From: Ophiocordyceps camponoti-saundersi (nom. inval.)
Taxonomy: Eukaryota; Ascomycota; Sordariomycetes; Hypocreales; Ophiocordycipitaceae
DNA length: 63,242 nt
NCBI GenBank assembly: GCA_003339415.1
Contig: PDHQ01000200.1
Location: forward strand, 1-63,242
Direction of reading: 5' to 3'
The position numbers were made by a program, and so were the translations under genes. Every line of letters starts with the position of its first letter. Within the stretch, counting starts at the first letter, position 1. Below are positions 25,199 through 33,882 of this stretch, one piece after another. The notes below the pieces were generated by a model. The model was not told where the DNA came from. It made no database searches and saw only the letters and a list, made by a program, of their open reading frames with translations.

Positions 25199-26389
25199 GA
25201 TACAGAGGAGTAAGAAGTTAGGTTAGTAGGCTGCGGTAAGAGAGGCGTGGCTGCGAAGTGATTTGTCTCGCGACGTCTCGGTCACGCGTAGCGTCGCTGA
25301 GAGTCGATTTCGTTGGGAGCTTGAGGCGTGACCGGATGGGGAAGCATCGCGGTGCCTTGCAGGTTGCAGAGATGGGATCAGGCTGAGGGCGATGCACTGC
25401 AGCAGACACCTCAAGGGGGTGGGGAGGGCGCTGTAGGGTGGTGACGGTACCGCTGCCGGGCCCCTGAGATTGGCGGCAGTGAACGGGAAAGCCCCTGAGG
25501 CTTCCCCCGTGCCGTAGCGGATCACGTGTTTGAAAAAGCGATAAATCGATCACGTGCGTGAATTATCTGCCGCGAGCCAGACCGTGGCTTGAAACGAATC
25601 CTTCGTCAAGGATGGCCGACTTTCCTTCTATTGAACAAGTCACTGTTCGTCTGAGAGAATTCGTGAAACCCGGATGTTAACGCACGAACCCCTAACCGGA
25701 CCGCTGGTGCGGAATTGCTTCGAGGCCAATCTCTTTACCGCCCCGGCTCGGTCTCCTTTTTCCCTATCAACTTTACCGCTTGGCACATACGATCTACTAT
25801 CGTCGAATACTATTTACGGATACCTGGTATCTATTCACACACATATATGTATTCGAGCCAGCCGTTGACAGATTCTGTCTTTGCACTTCGCCCTGCTCAT
25901 TTCGGCGCCCGCACCATGTCGTCAGAGACTACGGTTACGGATACTCCCCTTGCTCTTCAGCTGCTATACATACCTACATATGCTTGACGAGGCGCAGCTC
26001 CGAACGATGCACCAGCCGACCATCCAGTCCGTGTATGTAAGTACGTCCCCTCGCAGTCTTGAGCGTCGCATGCGAATGGCTGTCATTCCGTCAACATGCC
26101 ATAGTGAGCTATAAGCGAATAAAGCCATGGAGCTTCGGCGATAGGGGCTCAACGCTGCGCCTGATTACGTCATACGTGCCCTTTGTACAAATTCTCGCAC
26201 CCAGGGTGCTCTTTGCACATGGCTCAAGTGAAGAGCCACGATCTTGGTCGATTCAAAGGCGAGAGGACCTTGTGCTCTGCCAGGCAACCTTGCATGTGCA
26301 TTTCAAGTGTTCTTATACCCCGTAGCCCATGTCCGATTCCTAAAATTGCGTCTCCATCGATGCCGACACACTCCTCACTACGTGCCCGG

Positions 26390-26413
26390 GTATACATACA
26401 TACATACATACAT
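26390..26413. repeat. CATA tetranucleotide microsatellite
   Basis: Repeated atacatacatacat. A second such tract occurs near 49916. Intergenic. Confidence 0.65.
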
Positions 26414-27318
26414 ATGTACAATGGCCGGCGACAATTTATCTTTGCTGGGAAATCACCGCGCTTCAAGTGTGATGTGCTTCTACCGGTCCGCGGCCGCGCC
26501 TCGTCGACGCGCATGGTTGTGCGAACATACATACACACATGGGTCCTCGCCTACAACTGCTCCTTGCTAATCTTAGTAATCTATCAAACCCATTCTGGTG
26601 CCCCTCCCTTGGGATGCGGCTGGGCCACAGCTGAGAGCCCGGCCGATGGTCAGGGTGGTGCGGGGACTTGACCTGGCCGTGCCGCTGGCCTGTGACGGGC
26701 CGAGAGTGGGACCGCTGTCGACAGCCGAAGCACGGGACAATTCTGGTCCGACGCCGTCAGTCACGCGCCCTTTTCAGTTGATTCAGGTGGCAGCTTTATG
26801 ACATCTCTTCAGCAAAGCACGAGTGCGTGGAGAAACTCGCTCAACCAGAGCGATCATGAGGCAGGCCGAGTGTTTGCGGAATGGCCACTATAGTGCCACT
26901 TGCCAATGTTGCCTGCATACATGCGCTGAGAAACATGCCGCTGAGAAACCAGATGATAGGCTCAGGCCCCTCAGCTGCCAATAATAAAGTAGACGATAAG
27001 CTATTGGCTATTGGCGGTTTTATAACTCGTTTTCGTTGCTGCGCTGTTTTTTCGCTTCTAGCCTAAGACGTTTGCATCTCCATCGTCGTAGCTGCAGCCA
27101 TGTAATGGCCTTTTCTATGACCCGGTCTTTGCGATCTCCTTGGCAGGCCGAGACGAGGGAAAAACGCATGTGCATATAATGTGTATGAGTTCCACGTGCA
27201 CTTAATCTTACAGTCTTACTTGTTCATCGATCAATTCTTAGCTAGAACTGTCTGTAAAAGTATTTTATTCTCTCGCATCGGCCAAGCAAACACATCTCTG
27301 CCCTTCATCAAGGATCAA

Positions 27319-27756
27319 TCAGCCTCTCCAGTTACTTGAATGCCCTCTTCCAAAGGGCCGCCCTTCCCTTTCTGCCTGTCGTCTAGCTTCTTCGTAGGAC
27401 GGTGGATCACCCGGACGACGTGTAGGAGAACGAGACCGGCTTCTCTCTCTGGGGCGTTCGCCAATGTTTCGAAGCCCGTTCACAATTGACGCCTCTATGA
27501 TATCACGAAGGGCTCGTTGGCGGTCGATGACAACGTTGACAGCTTGGCCAAAACGACCATTGTTGAAGATACGGCCATCATTGAGCCGAAGATCGTTCAT
27601 GCGACCAGAGCTACTACCTCCTCTATTGGGAAAACCGTTGCCCCTCACGAATCTCTTTTCCAGTCCTGTCGGCTTCGCATGACTCAGGCTGGGACATAGA
27701 AGGAGACAGAGGGCAAAGAGAAAGGCTTGAAGGGCGAAGCGGCCGCGCATCTTCAT
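27319..27756 (-). CDS. Small secreted protein with Kex2 site (effector candidate)
   Basis: 145 aa, single exon. Hydrophobic signal peptide (about 1-27, ending SLSHA), then LEKR at 32-35, a classical Kex2 processing site. The mature part has no cysteine, is rich in Gly, Asn and Arg (a DGRIFNNGRFGQ stretch), and carries an RS-dipeptide run (SRSRSPTRR) followed by PPSYEEA, a PPxY-type WW-domain ligand. No known family recognised. A TATA-like element about 91-97 bases upstream and a clean leader support transcription. Its size, secretion and basic charge fit an effector-like protein, but function is unknown. It neighbours a housekeeping-type gene in divergent orientation. Confidence 0.7.
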   Translation of the reverse strand: MKMRGRFALQAFLFALCLLLCPSLSHAKPTGLEKRFVRGNGFPNRGGSSSGRMNDLRLNDGRIFNNGRFGQAVNVVIDRQRALRDIIEASIVNGLRNIGERPRERSRSRSPTRRPGDPPSYEEARRQAEREGRPFGRGHSSNWRG

Positions 27757-27846
27757 GAAACAAAGGTTTTTGCTTGAATGCTTGGGAGAAAAAAAAGTGT
27801 AAATGTAAGAGTAGTTGAACAGGACAGATAGTTCTGGAAGAGGAGA

Positions 27847-27853
27847 CTTTATA
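27847..27853 (-). promoter_or_regulatory. TATA-like element of the small secreted protein gene
   Basis: The minus strand reads TATAAAG about 91-97 bases before the ATG at 27756, followed by a pyrimidine-rich stretch (tttttttctccc) and a short A-rich leader. Arrangement typical of a strongly transcribed fungal gene. Confidence 0.45.
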
Positions 27854-28873
27854 GAGCAGGAATGGTGATGATAAAGGCCCGAAAAAGTGGCGCTCGTTCG
27901 ATGACATTCGGCCTGTTTGTTGCGTGTTCAAAGCCAAGCTACCTTTTGAAAACGGCTCTGGCGGCCTTCGATCACGGGGTTCGATCCTTTGAAGGTTTCT
28001 TCAGTGCATGTCTGAGTACACGTACTTGTGAACCCACGGAGGTAGGTACTAATGTACATATGTATATGGCTCAGAGTAGAGGGCAATAATCAGCAACTCA
28101 AGCCAACGGCAAATATTTGTATGACGCGATAGCTAGCAAGCGAATTATAAAACCATTACTATAGCCAGAGTTTGCAAATTGTCTCTCGTTGTTGATGGAG
28201 GGCCTGCTAAGAAAGCCACGATTGGTTCGGGCTTGGGGTTGAAAAGGCACTCTTCTTGCTGGATGAAACTTGGGTAGTCTGGTGAAGGCATCCTTACTTC
28301 CTCGAACGGAACCTCAGAACGGTGGTCTTTGGCCTGTTCCTACCATGCTTCAGCTCATGTTATCTCTGTCCTTTAATGCTAATGAAGAGCCTTGTCTTGT
28401 CTTGGAAGTTACGGGGTCAAGCAAAGGACGAGGGTTTTTCCAGCACCGGCATGGGGCCGAACTTCCGGATCCATGCCGGGCCGAAGCCTCGGGAGCACCG
28501 TCGTTGCAGCGGAAAAAAAAGGGTATTGACCAGGTATATACAGGCGAAAGTCTCATCTGCAGAGCTTCAAGATAAGTATCACAAATTGCGAAAGAAAAAA
28601 AATGCTGCGCAAATTGCGGCAGATTGATTGTAGTCTTGGGATCAAAACCTACCCTACACTGGCTCACGAAGGGGGAGAAGATGAAGCGGCTTACTAAGCT
28701 TTGCAGTCGTCAGCATTCGCTGCCTTCCACTTACTACCTACCTACCTAGGTACAGACGTCTGTGCTGAAAGCGGCCATGACCTCGTCTTCAACACCCCGT
28801 ACCTCCTCAAGTGTTAAACGCCAAGTCTTCTCTATTACCGCTCGCCTCAGTCCCGAATCAACTAACCGCCGTC
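27854..28873. other. Divergent intergenic region
   Basis: Separates the small secreted protein gene (-) from the PPPDE gene (+). Short open frames only. A CCTA-type tract lies at 28735-28752. It should contain both promoters; apart from the TATA listed separately I see no clear site. Confidence 0.45.
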
Positions 28874-30664
28874 ATGGATGTGCATCTCTTGGTGTACGAT
28901 CTCTCCGGGGGGCTTGCCCGCCAGATGTCCACGGCCCTACTGGGCTTCCAGCTCGACGCCGTATATCATACATCGATTGAGCTTGATGGGCGCGAATTCG
29001 TGTACGATGGCGGCATCATAACCATTATCCCTGGGACTTCTCACCTGGGCCGACCCTTGCGCAAGCTGCTCCTCGGTACGACACGGCTGCCGATGCATGT
29101 CATCTACGAGTATCTCGACTCGATACGACCAATATTTACCTTCGAGGCATGTTCTTGTCTGCTATCCAGGCGCTCGGCTAACATACTGGCCACGCAGTCC
29201 TACGACCTCTTTCATCACAACTGTAACAATTTCACAGACACCTTTTCCAACTTCCTCGTCGGGAATGGAATCCCGAGTGATATTATCAACATGCCCCAGG
29301 CCGTTCTCAGTTCCCCCATGGGTAGGCAACTGTTCTCCCAGCTTACGGAAGGAGTCCGCGCCGGCAGTTCTGACGGATCAATTCTCGGGCTCGGCCAGAG
29401 CGCCGCGACGCCTACTCAGTCACCGCCAAGACACAAGGTTCTCGTCATCTCCAATCAGGAGGAGCTCACGCGCGTGCTGAATGAAGCAAAAAGATGCTGC
29501 GCAGTCATCTTCTTCACGTCGGCGACTTGTCCGCCCTGCAAAGCCCTGTACCCCGTCTTTGACGAGCTCGCCGACGAGTTTGGCACCCACGCGTCGTTGA
29601 TTAAGATAGATGTGTCCCGGCCTGAAGCTGCTCCCATAGCCAAGGCCTACGCGATAAGCGCAACGCCAACATTTATCACCTTCCTCAAGGGACAACAGGA
29701 AAAGCGATGGACCGGGGCGAACCAAGCCGGTCTCAAAAGCAGCGTCCAGCTCCTGGTGCACATGGCACATCCAACGCATCCTCATGAAAGGCTGCGACTG
29801 CCCAGCGTCGCTGCTGTCGACTCCAAGCCCGTCCTCTTCTCCAAGGTGCCGCCAGTGGCAAAACTCATGACCAAGCTGGGGGACGATGTGGCAAAGAAGC
29901 CCGAGATGCAGAGCTTAAAGGCATTCATCGAAAAGGCTAGTCGGCAGTCGTCAATTCCCGACATGAGCCTGCTGTCTAGCTTAATTCTCGACTCAGTCGC
30001 GCAGCTGCCGGCCAGTACTCTCTTTGCCATGATTGACGTCTTCCGATGCGCCCTCGTCGATGCGCGTATCAGCGGCTTCTTCGCCGAAGAGGAGGGGCAC
30101 AAGACAATTAGCCGCGTCCTGGATTCGGTTAACGAACAAGACAGCTGTCCTTATCCGCTCCGTCTTGTGACGCTACAGATGGGGTGCAATATGTTCTCTA
30201 CGCCACTGTTTCCAGAGGCCGTGTTTGGCGATGACCGGCTACGGGTATCTATAATCCGGCTGATATCCTCGAGCTTCCTCGACGACAGTCACACGAGCGT
30301 CCGAGTAGCGGCGTCATCACTATTATTCAATCTGGCGTTGGCGAACCGCCGGATAAGGGCCTCATCGTGCGGAACATCAGCGGCAACTTTACCGGTTGAC
30401 GATCAGGTGGAACTCGCGGCCTCGGTTGTAGAAGCCATAGACCAGGAGAAGGAGTCTGTCGAAGCGCTACGTGGAATGCTGCTGGCGCTGGGCCATTTAG
30501 CATACGGCTTGGACCTCGACGGTGAACTGGCCGATCTCCTAAGGGCGCTGGATACGCAAGGGACCGTGTCGGCCAAGCGAGGGTTATTTCCGGCCGAAAC
30601 CGGGCTCGTGACGGAGGTGGCTGACGAGCTGCTGGGTAGAGATAAGGGACTGGCGAAGCCGTAG
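28874..30664 (+). CDS. PPPDE isopeptidase - thioredoxin - PUL domain protein
   Basis: About 579 aa with one intron at 29147-29197 removed. The ATG at 28874 is chosen because the protein then begins MDVHLLVYDLSGG, the start of a PPPDE (DeSI-type deSUMOylating/deubiquitinating) domain; an ATG 63 bases upstream is also in frame. The catalytic His is in VYHTSIEL and the Cys in FHHNCNNF. Next comes a thioredoxin-like domain with a CPPC centre (SATCPPCKALYP) and the cis-Pro region SATPTFITF. The C-terminal 270 or so residues are a helical PUL-type domain, as in Cdc48/p97-binding proteins. The architecture is known in fungi. Likely role: ubiquitin or SUMO-linked proteostasis in cytosol or nucleus. 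Confidence 0.9.
   Translation: MDVHLLVYDLSGGLARQMSTALLGFQLDAVYHTSIELDGREFVYDGGIITIIPGTSHLGRPLRKLLLGTTRLPMHVIYEYLDSIRPIFTFEACSCLLSRRSANILATQSYDLFHHNCNNFTDTFSNFLVGNGIPSDIINMPQAVLSSPMGRQLFSQLTEGVRAGSSDGSILGLGQSAATPTQSPPRHKVLVISNQEELTRVLNEAKRCCAVIFFTSATCPPCKALYPVFDELADEFGTHASLIKIDVSRPEAAPIAKAYAISATPTFITFLKGQQEKRWTGANQAGLKSSVQLLVHMAHPTHPHERLRLPSVAAVDSKPVLFSKVPPVAKLMTKLGDDVAKKPEMQSLKAFIEKASRQSSIPDMSLLSSLILDSVAQLPASTLFAMIDVFRCALVDARISGFFAEEEGHKTISRVLDSVNEQDSCPYPLRLVTLQMGCNMFSTPLFPEAVFGDDRLRVSIIRLISSSFLDDSHTSVRVAASSLLFNLALANRRIRASSCGTSAATLPVDDQVELAASVVEAIDQEKESVEALRGMLLALGHLAYGLDLDGELADLLRALDTQGTVSAKRGLFPAETGLVTEVADELLGRDKGLAKP
29147..29197 (+). other. Probable GC-AG intron in the PPPDE gene
   Basis: 51 bases, in frame without stops, so it could be read through. 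Removing it joins FTFE directly to SYDLFHHNC, the usual family spacing. It has a GC donor (GCATGT), a strong branch site gctaac 17 bases before the acceptor, and a cacgcag acceptor. Confidence 0.65.
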
Positions 30665-32565
30665 GCTACTGCTGGCATGGCATGGCGTTTTGGGCGAAGG
30701 CTTCAATTATAATATTTTGATGATTTCAGCAAGGGACTGATACAACTGGCGGTTCGAGAAGACTTAAGTAGAGGTGTTTCCATCAATCCAAATACACACC
30801 AGGAACGGCCATAAGAAGCATTGGGAGCTCTGCTATTAGATGATCATTCGTATGGACTCAAGAGATGAAGAACAGTCTCACCTCAGAGACATGCGCTCTT
30901 ATTCGTTCTTTCAATTGGGTTCCTAACACTGGGGGAAGTCGATCCTTTCTGAGCTGTAACGTTTCAGACGAAGCCTCTCAAGGACCTTGGACTGCAAGGC
31001 GAACGCTCATTTTACTCTACAAGCCATGGCTGTCGAAAAGGCCGTGGCCGGGTTGGTCGAAGTAAAAGCCTAGGCCCTTGACAAATGGGGCCAATCCCTG
31101 TGCTTCGTCGAGCCAGCCGTTTGGACACCCGCAATCACCCTCAAAATGCACGTACGAGATCAACCACGCGTTGAACTCGAAGCACCTTTTGGACCAAACC
31201 TGTTGGCCCAGCAATAAATGCCTGGAGTACAGGCGATAAGTTCGGCCGAGCCCACTGTGAACATGAGTTCCGACATGACAAGCCTCAATGCCATTACGGT
31301 TCACGGCGCTTTTCGGAGACCAGAGACATCCTGGGTAGTCATCTTTACGGTTCGCCTACTTGTGTTCTCGACTATCTGCTTGCTTCTACTCTACAATGAT
31401 GTAAACGACTTCTCTTCCTCCAGTTGAGAGACTCGATGGAAAGATATAATCATGATGCGTGCAGATAGGATTTGTAAGTCTAGAGAGTGTCCTACGATGA
31501 CATGATTCCAAAGATCGACTGTTTAGCAACATAACTGCCACTCTCTTGCCCCTCGACGCCAACTAATTTAGATGACAGTTCAGAGACAAACGCTGCTTTG
31601 AACCAATGCTGGAACAATCATGGTGTTGAAAGCCTATGAGCTCGCGAGAAGAAACACAGACAAAGCTCTTGACTGCTACATGTCAGGTAAGACGAACTCT
31701 TGCGGCCCAAGCACGAGTCAATCAAGTGAGTGGTTCGTCCGGTAAAGCCGCTACGCCCAAGGACGTAGTCCCATCTGACTTGAAGCTGTTGCGGCGGAGA
31801 CTACCGAGCGGCCCGCGTGTAATTTAATTCCAACCTATATCTGCCTTGAACCCCTGCACTTCTCAGCGAGGCAGGCAACACAGGCCTTATGATACGGCTT
31901 GGCTGAGTCTGTTTGGCTCAACGGTAGTCAGCCTTGGGGGCGGAGAAAAGGAGGGTTCCTAGAGTTTCGTCACGGCGCGGATATCCGCTCCTCTCAATAC
32001 CGCCTGCCCGAGACACAGCCCCTATTCAAATGACTCGACGTTCGCCCGAGGCTTTGATTGAGCGGGGAAAGACGAGGCTGATCGACAAGGAGATCGAGAA
32101 GAAGATCTGTCATAGCCACAGCCTCGGAAACTGATACACGAACTACCCTTCCGTCTCGAGACCAAGAGAGTTGCTTGAGGCCGAGGGTCCCGTGACAAAT
32201 GTAGGGATATTCCGATGCTCCCTCGAGACTACGATTCTTGTAAGGGAAAACGAGGCTGATTGACCGGGATTACACCTGGCCGCCTGACATTCTCGGCCTT
32301 GCCGGCGGCGGAATGGGAATCAAAGCTCACTTTGAAGCTATGGCGAGTCAGGAATGTCTAGCAAGGCAGCATCTCCTTGTCCGACTGCTTTCCCATAAGG
32401 GTCTATCCGAACACAATTTTTAAGTATAACTTGGCGTTTGGTCTGCTTCCTGCCTGTATGCGACGATCCCCTTACAGCATACAGTGATCGGTTGATATTT
32501 CTATGTAGGCACGATCATTTCTCATCGCTCGGAGGCTCCTAGATCACGACACATCGGAACAAACC
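30665..32565. other. Intergenic region with an ORF remnant
   Basis: 1.9 kb between the PPPDE gene and the phosphatase gene. Apart from the remnant at 31017-31350 I see only short open frames. Two loosely similar stretches (about 32060-32110 and 32235-32270) share gaggctgat. No TATA is obvious before 32566. Confidence 0.5.
31017..31350 (-). pseudogene. Unrecognised coding remnant
   Basis: Minus-strand open frame that continues upstream of its first ATG (31304) to about 31350, for some 110 residues. It has several cysteines (GDCGCPNGW), many aromatics and an even composition that looks coding, but no signal peptide, upstream exon or family I can name. It may be the C-terminal end of a lost secreted protein, or a single exon of a gene I cannot complete. 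Confidence 0.3.
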
Positions 32566-33315
32566 ATGGTGAGGCCGCTCAAGTCTTCGCCCTTCTTTGA
32601 AGGCCTCTGTGCCTCGCTTCTCTGCCTCTGCGTCGTCCGCCTCCTCGTGTTAGGCAAAGCCTTTTCCTCGAGCCCTCACGATGTTCTCCCTACCGCGGCT
32701 CGGCCTGGCGAGCAGAATACGACACTGGCGGGGCTTAAAAGACCTATCCGGAGGGCGAGAGTGATTCCCGACTACATCGACACGGAAAAGGCTGGACTTT
32801 ACAGATTCGAAGAAGTAAACGGCTTTCTTGGGCCTTCCGATCAACTTTATCGCTCCTCTGCACCATTTTACGACAAAGTATCGGGGGACGCAAGCCAACA
32901 GGCTGAAAAGATCACACGCGACGCACTCAAACAGAGGGGGATCAAGACGGTGATTAGTTTGAATAGCCAGGCGACAAACCCCAAGTTCCGCGATGTCTTT
33001 AAGGATGAAGTTTTCTACAAAGCAGTACCCGTGGAAGACTTTTCGGCTCCGACTCCTAAGCAATTGCAGCAAATCACCGATATCTATATGCATAGCAGAG
33101 AAAAAGGCGGAGTGCTGATCTGGTGTGGCTATGGACATGGGCGTACAGGCACGGCGATATCCGCGATACAAATTCGCCTTCAGGCAGAGCTTCCCGACGG
33201 TAAAGGCGTCAAGCTTACGCACGCAGACTTTAATGCGAATCATGTCGAGACGGAAAAGCAGCTTGGGGTATTGGACGATTATCAGCGCGAAGTCCAAGTA
33301 CCTTGTGGAGGCTAA
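32566..33315 (+). CDS. Secreted or membrane-anchored PTP-like cysteine phosphatase
   Basis: 249 aa, single exon. N-terminal hydrophobic segment (about 13-33), a signal peptide or anchor, then a linker. The catalytic domain runs from about residue 70 to the end. The P-loop is C187-GYGHG-R193-TGT, a CX5R signature of the protein tyrosine/dual-specificity phosphatase fold. The residue before the Cys is Trp rather than His. Asp158 in VPVEDFSAPT is the likely general acid, and GIKTVISLN is the conserved strand before it. The fold resembles secreted PTP-like phosphatases and cysteine phytases; substrate unknown. It lies 567 bases upstream of the toxin-like gene, same strand, so co-expression is possible (inference). 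Confidence 0.82.
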   Translation: MVRPLKSSPFFEGLCASLLCLCVVRLLVLGKAFSSSPHDVLPTAARPGEQNTTLAGLKRPIRRARVIPDYIDTEKAGLYRFEEVNGFLGPSDQLYRSSAPFYDKVSGDASQQAEKITRDALKQRGIKTVISLNSQATNPKFRDVFKDEVFYKAVPVEDFSAPTPKQLQQITDIYMHSREKGGVLIWCGYGHGRTGTAISAIQIRLQAELPDGKGVKLTHADFNANHVETEKQLGVLDDYQREVQVPCGG

Positions 33316-33882
33316 GTCTCTGAGTTAGGAAATACTTTGGTTGTATGCTGGTTTGTCTATCTGGCCCGGTGTGTAAGAGGCTACTTTGTGTGAGAGGCTA
33401 TGATCTATACTATGCGTGTGCGTGATACCTTTCTTTCGCCTTCATCAAGGGTTAGAGTTGAGCAAAAAGGCTAGATGAAGTGATACTGCTTCTCTTGTGG
33501 CCTGGCTTAGGCGTACTCCGGCTAGGCGTACTCCAGCTTCAGGGCTTTCAGCCTTGAGTCTTTCATATCTGCCTCTGCCCATTATCATGCAAGGCAGAGC
33601 GAATGCATCCTCTACGACATAGCCTTACGCCAGTTTAGCACCAGGCTGATTCGCAATATCAGGGGAGACCGAGGCTCGGATTATTGGCTCAACGCACTAA
33701 CCCTACAACTTCGGAACATGGAAAAGTGAAGGAGACTGGCCGTGTTCTGGCTTTCCAGAAATCAGAACACATGTATGTATAAAGGCCTTCCAACATGCGG
33801 CAGCCCGTTCCGGTAAATCAGCTATCGCATCCCTTTCAGTCACTCCCTCCTCAATCGCAGATTCAAAGCTTAGTAACACAGA
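33316..33882. promoter_or_regulatory. Spacer and promoter of the ADP-ribosyltransferase gene
   Basis: 567 bases. It includes a short direct repeat (ggcgtactcc, twice, around 33510-33535), a TATA element at 33778-33785 (TATAAAGG) and a pyrimidine-rich leader up to the ATG at 33883. The TATA is about 100 bases upstream of the start, typical for an inducible fungal gene. Confidence 0.5.

Larger units (their letters stand above)
24925..27318. other. Long intergenic region, no supported gene
   Basis: About 2.4 kb between the start of the transporter and the stop of the small secreted protein gene. It contains tetranucleotide tracts (GGTA type at about 25170-25198, CATA type at about 26390-26413) and several short overlapping open frames with no motifs. 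I see no RNA gene. The segment next to 24925 should hold the transporter promoter. Confidence 0.5.

Noticed and set aside
26183..26671. 162-codon plus-strand open frame in the long intergenic region
   Set aside because: Runs through a tetranucleotide repeat, overlaps other frames on both strands and has no domain.
27955..28000. tRNA-like ggttcgatcc stretch
   Set aside because: No acceptor, D or anticodon stems could be placed around it.
32060..32270. Possible direct repeat or small element (gaggctgat stretches)
   Set aside because: Similarity is limited to short segments, with no defined ends.
32650..33297. 215-codon minus-strand open frame opposite the phosphatase
   Set aside because: Shadow of the phosphatase coding strand, which has the real catalytic motif.
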